Positions 58,834-64,000 of a DNA stretch of 64,000 nt are shown here, piece after piece. The position numbers and the translations under genes are program-made. Below the pieces are notes generated by a model. The model did no database searches and had not been told where the DNA came from. It was given only the letters and a program-made list of their open reading frames with translations. The number at the start of each line of letters is the position of its first letter. Position 1 is the stretch's first letter. Source of the DNA: Paracoccaceae bacterium (GTDB lineage Bacteria; Pseudomonadota; Alphaproteobacteria; Rhodobacterales; Rhodobacteraceae); contig CP075370.1 in NCBI GenBank assembly GCA_019454225.1, positions 4,086,001-4,150,000 of the forward strand, in the 5' to 3' direction.

Positions 58834-60138
58834 ATGACGATTTCCTCCTCGCTCAATGCGGGGGTCGCAGGGCTGAACGCCAATGCGACCCGACTGGCCA
58901 CGATCTCGGACAACATCGCCAACTCGGCCACCTATGGCTACAAGCGGTCGGACGCGGATTTCCACTCGGTCGTCATCCAGGGCAATGCGGGATCGTCCTA
59001 TTCGGCGGGGGGCGTGCGCGTCTCGACGGCACGCCTGATCGACGAACGGGGGCCGCTGATCGCGACGTCGAACCCCACGGACATCGCCATCGACGGGCGC
59101 GGCTTCCTGCCGGTCACCACGATCGGCGCGGTGGGGGCCGCCGACGGCGCCTACCCGGTCGCGCTGGCCACCACGGGATCGTTCCGGCCCGACGAGAACG
59201 GCATCCTGCGCACCGTGACGGGTGAGGTGCTGATGGGATGGCCGGCCGATTTCGACGGGACCGTGCCGCCTTTCCCGCGTGACACGATGGCGGGTCTCGT
59301 GCCGGTGCGGATCAGCTCGAACGAATATGTCGGCAACCCCTCGACCGAACTGTCGCTGGGGGTCAACCTGCCCGCGACGGCGACGATGGCGGGATCGACC
59401 TCGGGGCCGATCGATCTGGCGGTCGAATACTACGGCAACCTCGGCACGTCGGAGAAGCTGACCTTCACCTTCACCCCCTCGGTTCCCCTGACGGGATCGT
59501 CGAATGAATGGACCATGACCGTCGCGGACAGCGCGCTGGGCGGCGCCACGGTGGGGGAATATGTGCTGACGTTCGATTCGGGCCGGGCGACCGGCGGCAC
59601 GCTGCTGTCGGTGTCGACGCTGTCGGGCGGAACCTACGATCCGGTGACGGGCCAGGTCGGCGTGACGCTGGGCGGGGGGCCGATGCAGATCGGCCTGGGC
59701 CTGCCCGGCGCCCCGAACGGAATGACGCAGCTGTCCGACAGCTTCGCCCCCACCTCGATCGCCAAGAACGGCTCTCCGGTCGCGACGCTGACCGCGGTGG
59801 AGATGGACCGGAACGGCAACCTGCTGGCGATCTACGACCAGGGCTTCACACGCCGCATCTATCAGATTCCGCTGGTTGACGTGCCGAATCCGAATGGTCT
59901 GACGGTGCTGTCCAACCAGACCTACCAGATCTCGCCCGCCTCGGGTCCGTTCTACCTGTGGGACGCGGGCGACGGGCCGACAGGCACGACCGTGGGCTAC
60001 AGCCGCGAGGAATCGGCGACCGATGTTGCGGCGGAGCTGACGCAGCTGATCCAGACGCAGCGCGCCTATTCCTCGAACGCCAAGGTGATCCAGACGGTGG
60101 ACGAGATGCTGCAGGAAACCACCAACATCAAGCGCTGA
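58834..60138 (+). CDS. flgE: Flagellar hook protein FlgE
   Basis: A 434-residue rod/hook-family protein. The N-terminal LNAGVAGLNANATRLATISDNIANSATYGYKRSDADF segment and the C-terminal AELTQLIQTQRAYSSNAKVIQTVDEMLQETTN coiled-coil ends are the axial-protein signatures. The length fits FlgE of Rhodobacteraceae and not FlgF or FlgG (about 260). It polymerises into the hook joining rod and filament. First of the flgEKLI run. Confidence 0.92.
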   Translation: MTISSSLNAGVAGLNANATRLATISDNIANSATYGYKRSDADFHSVVIQGNAGSSYSAGGVRVSTARLIDERGPLIATSNPTDIAIDGRGFLPVTTIGAVGAADGAYPVALATTGSFRPDENGILRTVTGEVLMGWPADFDGTVPPFPRDTMAGLVPVRISSNEYVGNPSTELSLGVNLPATATMAGSTSGPIDLAVEYYGNLGTSEKLTFTFTPSVPLTGSSNEWTMTVADSALGGATVGEYVLTFDSGRATGGTLLSVSTLSGGTYDPVTGQVGVTLGGGPMQIGLGLPGAPNGMTQLSDSFAPTSIAKNGSPVATLTAVEMDRNGNLLAIYDQGFTRRIYQIPLVDVPNPNGLTVLSNQTYQISPASGPFYLWDAGDGPTGTTVGYSREESATDVAAELTQLIQTQRAYSSNAKVIQTVDEMLQETTNIKR

Positions 60139-60165
60139 CGTCCCCCCGGCCCCGGAGGATAGGGC

Positions 60166-61623
60166 ATGAGCATTGCGGCCACCATGTCGAACGCGCTTTC
60201 GGGCCTGACGGTGGCGTCGCGCGCGGCCGAGCTTGTCTCGTCGAATGTCGCGAATGCTCTGACCGACGGCTATGCGCGGCGCGAGTTGCAGGTGACGGCG
60301 CGCAGTGTCGGGTCCACCGGCCAGGGCGCACAGGTCGTGGGCGTCAGGCGGGCGGTCGACCCGGTGGTGATCGCCGACCGCCGCGTGGCGCAGGCGGGTG
60401 CGGGCGACCGGGGACTGCGGGCCGGTGCCCTGGCACGGATCGAGTCGGCCCTGGGCAGCCCGGAGGCCGACGGATCGCTGACCGACCGGATCGCCATGCT
60501 GGAGGCGGCGCTGGTCGAGGCGGCCAGCCGCCCCGATTCGGACGCGCGGCTGGGCGCGGTGGCGGATGCGGGCCGCGCACTGGCGGCCAAGCTGCGCGAC
60601 GCCACTGGCGAAGTACAGGCGGTGCGCATGGCGGCAGATGCCGCCATCGCGCAGGATGTCGGCCGGATCAACGACGCGCTGGACCAGGTGGCGCGGCTGA
60701 ATGCGCAGATCCAGGGCCTGGGGGGCACGGGGCGCGACCCGAGCGCCCTGATCGACCAGCGGCAGCAGGTGATCGACGGGATCGCAACGCTTGTGCCGCT
60801 GCGCGAGATCGACCGGGGCAACGGGCTGGTCGCGCTCTACACCACCGGCGGTGCCGCGCTGCTGGACGGAACACAGCCGTCGCGGCTGGGGTTCGAACCG
60901 GTCGGCGTGATCGTGGCCGAGATGTCGGCGGCCGGCGGCGTGCTGTCCGGGCTGACGCTGAACGGCCGCGCGGCCGATACCGGTTCGCAGGGCCTGTTCG
61001 CCGGGGGCGAACTGGCGGCGCGATTCGCCCTGCGCGACGAGATCGCCCCGCGCGCGCAGGCGGATCTGGATGCCGTTGCGCGCGACCTGATCGAACGCTT
61101 GCAGGCCCCCGGGCCGGACGGAACGATCGGCCCCGGCATGCCGGGCCTGTTCATGGACGGCACCACCGCCCTCGATCCGGCGGAGGAGACCGGCATCGCC
61201 GGGCGGATCGTCTGGAACCCGGCCGCCGATCCGGACCGCGGCGGCGCCTTGTGGCGGCTGCGCGACGGGCTGGGCGCACCGGCCCCCGGTGCGACGGGGG
61301 ACTCGGCGCTTCTGGTCGCGCTGGGCGAGGCCCTTCGCATGCCGCGCGCGACGGCCTCGGGCAGCACGGCCGGGGGTGTGCGCAGCCTGGCCGATCTCGC
61401 CGCGCAGGCGGCATCGCGCATCGCCGGTTCACGGCTCGCGGCGGACACCGAGGTCAGCTTCTCCGCGGCCCGGGCGGAGGCCCTGCGCCAGGCCGAACTG
61501 GACGGTGGCATAGATACCGACCGCGAGATGCAGGACCTGCTGATGATCGAGCGCGCGTATGGCGCGAACGCGCGCGTGGTGCAGACCGTCGACACGATGA
61601 TCAAGCTCATTCTGGAGATCTGA
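60166..61623 (+). CDS. flgK: Flagellar hook-associated protein FlgK (HAP1)
   Basis: A 485-residue junction protein with the N-terminal LSGLTVASRAAELVSSNVANALTDGYARRELQV motif and the C-terminal DREMQDLLMIERAYGANARVVQTVDTMIKLIL heptad region. The centre is shorter than in enterobacteria (about 550). It forms the hook-filament junction with FlgL, encoded 3 bases downstream. A GGAGG site precedes the ATG. Confidence 0.93.
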   Translation: MSIAATMSNALSGLTVASRAAELVSSNVANALTDGYARRELQVTARSVGSTGQGAQVVGVRRAVDPVVIADRRVAQAGAGDRGLRAGALARIESALGSPEADGSLTDRIAMLEAALVEAASRPDSDARLGAVADAGRALAAKLRDATGEVQAVRMAADAAIAQDVGRINDALDQVARLNAQIQGLGGTGRDPSALIDQRQQVIDGIATLVPLREIDRGNGLVALYTTGGAALLDGTQPSRLGFEPVGVIVAEMSAAGGVLSGLTLNGRAADTGSQGLFAGGELAARFALRDEIAPRAQADLDAVARDLIERLQAPGPDGTIGPGMPGLFMDGTTALDPAEETGIAGRIVWNPAADPDRGGALWRLRDGLGAPAPGATGDSALLVALGEALRMPRATASGSTAGGVRSLADLAAQAASRIAGSRLAADTEVSFSAARAEALRQAELDGGIDTDREMQDLLMIERAYGANARVVQTVDTMIKLILEI

Positions 61624-61626
61624 CAC

Positions 61627-62628
61627 ATGGCGATCGTCTCGGCGGGCGACATGTCGCTGGCCTTCCAGCAGCGCCGCGATGCCGCCGCGCTGAAGCTGTC
61701 GGTGCGGCGGCTCGCGACCGAGGTGACGACGGGGCGGGTGGCCGACACGGCGCGCGCCGTGCGCGGCGACCTGGTGCCGCTGGCAGGGTTGCAGACATCC
61801 ATCGCACGGGCGGGCGCCTACCGTACCGCAAGTGCCGAGGCCGCGCTGTTCGTGGGTGGCATGCAGGCGGTGCTGGGGCGCATCGACGACCTGGCCACGG
61901 CCATGTCGGGCAGCCTGCTGACCGCCGGAAACACCGGTCAGCCCGCCATGGTGGCCGCGGTTGCCCAGGATGCCGCCGCGCGTTTCGATGCGGCGGTCTC
62001 GGCGCTGAACACGCGGCTGGGCGACCGGACGCTCTTTGCCGGCACCGGCACCGGCGGCCCCGCCCTGACCGGCGGCACGGCGCTGCTCGATGCACTGGCC
62101 GCCGCTGCGGGGGGCGCCGTCACGGCGGCCGAGACCGAGGCGGCGGTGCGGGCCTGGTTCACCAGCCCGGCCGGGTTCGGCGCGGCCTATCAGGGGGGCG
62201 CGCCCCCGTCGCCCCTGCCGCTCTCGCCCGAGGATACGCTGCGCATCGACCTGACGGCGCAGGACCCCGCCTTGCGCGATACGCTGGCCGGCCTGGCGAT
62301 GGCGGCACTGATCGACCGCGGCGTTCCGGCGGGCGGGCCTGCGGAGCGGGCCGATCTTGCCCGCCGGGCGGGAGAGGCGCTGATCTCGGGCGCCACGGGG
62401 CGGGCCGGCATCGCCGCGCGGCTGGGCGTGGCCGAGGCGCGGATCGAGGCGGCGGACCGCCGCAACGCCACCGAGATCACCGCGCTCGAGATCGCGCGGG
62501 CCCAGATTCTGGAGGCGGACAGCTACGCGGCCGCCACCGCCCTCGAAGCGGCGCAGAGCCAGCTTGAGACACTTCATGCCGTCACCGCGCGCCTGTCGCG
62601 CCTCAGCCTGGTGGATTTCCTGCGATGA
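61627..62628 (+). CDS. flgL: Flagellar hook-associated protein FlgL (HAP3)
   Basis: A 333-residue flagellin-like junction protein. The coiled N terminus begins near SLAFQQRRDAAALKLSVRRL and the matching C-terminal helix contains LEIARAQILEADSYAAATALEAAQ, with an alanine-rich centre. Its stop overlaps the flgI start (ATGA). It caps the hook before filament assembly. Confidence 0.9.
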   Translation: MAIVSAGDMSLAFQQRRDAAALKLSVRRLATEVTTGRVADTARAVRGDLVPLAGLQTSIARAGAYRTASAEAALFVGGMQAVLGRIDDLATAMSGSLLTAGNTGQPAMVAAVAQDAAARFDAAVSALNTRLGDRTLFAGTGTGGPALTGGTALLDALAAAAGGAVTAAETEAAVRAWFTSPAGFGAAYQGGAPPSPLPLSPEDTLRIDLTAQDPALRDTLAGLAMAALIDRGVPAGGPAERADLARRAGEALISGATGRAGIAARLGVAEARIEAADRRNATEITALEIARAQILEADSYAAATALEAAQSQLETLHAVTARLSRLSLVDFLR

Positions 62629-63725
62629 TCCGACTTCTGCTTGCCGCCGTCCTGACATTGGCCGCGATGGCCGCATCCGCCGCGCCCGTCCGCATCAAGG
62701 ACCTGGTCGACTTCGACGGGGTGCGCGGCAACGATCTGGTCGGCTATGGCCTGGTCGTCGGGCTGGCCGGCACCGGGGACGGGCTGCGCAATTCACCCTT
62801 CACCGAGGAGATGCTGGCGAACCTGCTGGAGCGGCTGGGCGTCAACGTCGCGGGAGAGGAGTTCCGGCCAAAGAACGTGGCCGCCGTACTGGTCACCGCC
62901 ACGCTGCCGCCCTTTGCCCGGTCGGGCGGCCGGGTCGATGTGGCGGTATCCGCCATCGGCGACGCGAAGAGCCTGCTGGGCGGCACACTGGTGATGACGC
63001 CACTGAACGGGGCGGACGGGCAGATCTATGCGGTGGCACAGGGGTCGATCATCGCGGGTGGCGTCGCGGCCGAGGGGCAGGCAGCCCGCGTGGTGCAGGG
63101 TGTGCCCACCGCAGGCACGATTCCCGCCGGCGGGCGGATCGAGCGTGAGGTGGAGTTCGATTTCACCGCCGTGGGCGCCGTCCGGCTGGCTCTGCGCAAC
63201 CCCGACTTCACCACCGCCGGGATGATCGAGACCGCGATCAACCGGGATTTCGGTCGGGGTGTCGCCGTGATGCTGGATGCCGGAACCGTTGCGGTCGACA
63301 TCGCGGTCGCGCGCATGGCCTCGCCTGCGCATGTGATGGGGCGGATCGAGAACATCGCTGTATCGCCCCAGACGCGCGCGAGGGTGGTGGTGGACCAGCG
63401 GTCCGGCACCATCGTGATGGGCGAGGACGTGCGGATCAGCCGGGTGGCGGTGTCGCAGGGCGGCCTGACGCTGCGGGTCGAGGAAATGCCGCAGGCGGTG
63501 CAACCCAACCCCTTCGCACCGGGCGAGACGATCATCCTGCCCCGCAGCTCCGCCAGCATCGAGCGCGACCCGGGAACCGGGCTGGCCGAGGTGAGCGGGG
63601 GCGCGAACCTTTCCGAGATCGTCTCGGGGCTGAATGCCCTGGGCGTGGCACCGCACGACATGATCGACATCCTGAAAAGCATCCATGCGGCCGGAGCGCT
63701 GCATGCCGAACTGCTGGTGCGCTAG
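62625..63725 (+). CDS. flgI: Flagellar P-ring protein FlgI
   Basis: A 366-residue periplasmic protein with a Sec signal peptide (about 1-19, ASA-A cleavage) and then the conserved RIKDLVDFDGVRGNDLVGYG start, the VVGLAGTGDG block and LPRSSASIERDPG near 305. It forms the P ring around the rod in the peptidoglycan layer. Overlaps flgL by 4 bases. It is followed by the 3' end of fliP on the other strand. Confidence 0.95.
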   Translation: MIRLLLAAVLTLAAMAASAAPVRIKDLVDFDGVRGNDLVGYGLVVGLAGTGDGLRNSPFTEEMLANLLERLGVNVAGEEFRPKNVAAVLVTATLPPFARSGGRVDVAVSAIGDAKSLLGGTLVMTPLNGADGQIYAVAQGSIIAGGVAAEGQAARVVQGVPTAGTIPAGGRIEREVEFDFTAVGAVRLALRNPDFTTAGMIETAINRDFGRGVAVMLDAGTVAVDIAVARMASPAHVMGRIENIAVSPQTRARVVVDQRSGTIVMGEDVRISRVAVSQGGLTLRVEEMPQAVQPNPFAPGETIILPRSSASIERDPGTGLAEVSGGANLSEIVSGLNALGVAPHDMIDILKSIHAAGALHAELLVR

Positions 63726-63817
63726 GTCTTGTTCTCAATACGGGGATTCCCGACGGTTCGCAATCGACGGTCCGGCCGCGGTCGGCGCGGCAATCCACCG
63801 GAGGCGGCGCACGCACT

Positions 63818-63841
63818 GCCGATGCCGATGCCGATGCCGAT
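63818..63841. repeat. GCCGAT hexanucleotide repeat (four copies)
   Basis: Four tandem copies of GCCGAT and a degenerate fifth (GCCGAG) in the 174-base interval between convergent flgI and fliP. A likely replication-slippage tract; no gene seen. Confidence 0.85.
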
Positions 63842-63899
63842 GCCGAGAACACCACGGAAGGCGCGGACGGAGGGCCGACAGGGGGTCCGGCAAGGGCTG

Positions 63900-64000
63900 T
63901 CAGGCGCCGGTGTAACCCCTTACCAGCGCGCCCGAGATCAGGGTCCAGCCGTCGGCCACGACGAAGAAGGCCAGCTTGAAGGGCAGCGCGACGACCGCGG
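63900..64000 (-). CDS. fliP: Flagellar biosynthesis protein FliP, C-terminal end (partial)
   Basis: Thirty-three codons plus stop remain in the window, translating to a hydrophobic end with LPFKLAFFVVADGWTLISGA. This is the C-terminal membrane-embedded motif of FliP, a core component of the flagellar type III export gate with FliQ and FliR. The reading frame is open to the window edge. Convergent with flgI. Confidence 0.75.
   Translation of the reverse strand, partial: AVVALPFKLAFFVVADGWTLISGALVRGYTGA

Noticed and set aside
63818-63841. CRISPR or minisatellite coding repeat
   Set aside because: Only a six-base tandem repeat with no spacers, between two convergent genes and not in an open frame with support.

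Overview
The window is about 70% GC, densely packed and rich in 4-base stop/start overlaps (ATGA or GTGA). The gene content points to an alphaproteobacterium of the Rhodobacteraceae. The main pointers are the order pckA / chvI-chvG-hprK-rapZ-EIIA-HPr, a methylsuccinyl-CoA dehydrogenase of the ethylmalonyl-CoA pathway, the etfBA / PduO / twin-transmembrane neighbourhood, a DUF6473-like protein and a Rhodobacter-style flagellar locus. I see no rRNA, tRNA, CRISPR array, insertion sequence or phage genes.

Layout. 1-17.7 kb is core genome: partial mcd, a TauE/SafE permease, pckA, the chvI-chvG-hprK-rapZ-EIIA-HPr regulatory phosphotransferase block, an acyltransferase, 3-hydroxybutyryl-CoA dehydrogenase, etfBA, a cobalamin adenosyltransferase, small membrane and SH3 proteins, and parC. 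17.8-30 kb holds two exported calcium-binding proteins: a 3181-residue RTX/beta-helix protein built from six beta-helix modules, and upstream of it a kexin-like serine protease with a P domain and RTX repeats. 30.4-33 kb is an operon of arfB, a class III aminotransferase of the phospho-lyase type and a small-molecule kinase, suggesting a phosphorylate-then-eliminate route for an amino alcohol. 33-36.5 kb encodes an isoquinoline-1-oxidoreductase-like molybdenum hydroxylase (IorAB) facing a TetR regulator across two palindromes.

36.4-56.7 kb is the most distinctive part: a catabolic island for aromatic amines. One operon (55.4 to 47.5 kb, minus strand) matches the 2-aminobenzoyl-CoA (anthraniloyl-CoA) pathway: monooxygenase/reductase, SDR, MarR regulator, enoyl-CoA hydratase, acyl-CoA dehydrogenase, thioesterase, RidA and CoA ligase, with a divergent 3-hydroxyacyl-CoA dehydrogenase. 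A second (46.4 to 42.7 kb) has a lone molybdopterin subunit, a DapA-family lyase and 3-hydroxyanthranilate 3,4-dioxygenase, divergent from a LysR regulator. A third (42.6 to 36.4 kb) has a branched-chain-type ABC transporter followed by an aspartate dehydrogenase-like protein and a kynurenine-formamidase-like hydrolase. The transporter operon and the anthraniloyl-CoA operon share an 11-base exact, 16-base near-palindromic element, which suggests control by the same regulator, most simply the MarR protein encoded inside the pathway operon.

56.8-64 kb begins with a curious protein carrying two ribosomal-L7/L12-like segments, then flagellar genes motB, flgE, flgK, flgL and flgI, with the end of fliP on the other strand. 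Degenerate CtrA-like boxes precede motB and flgE.
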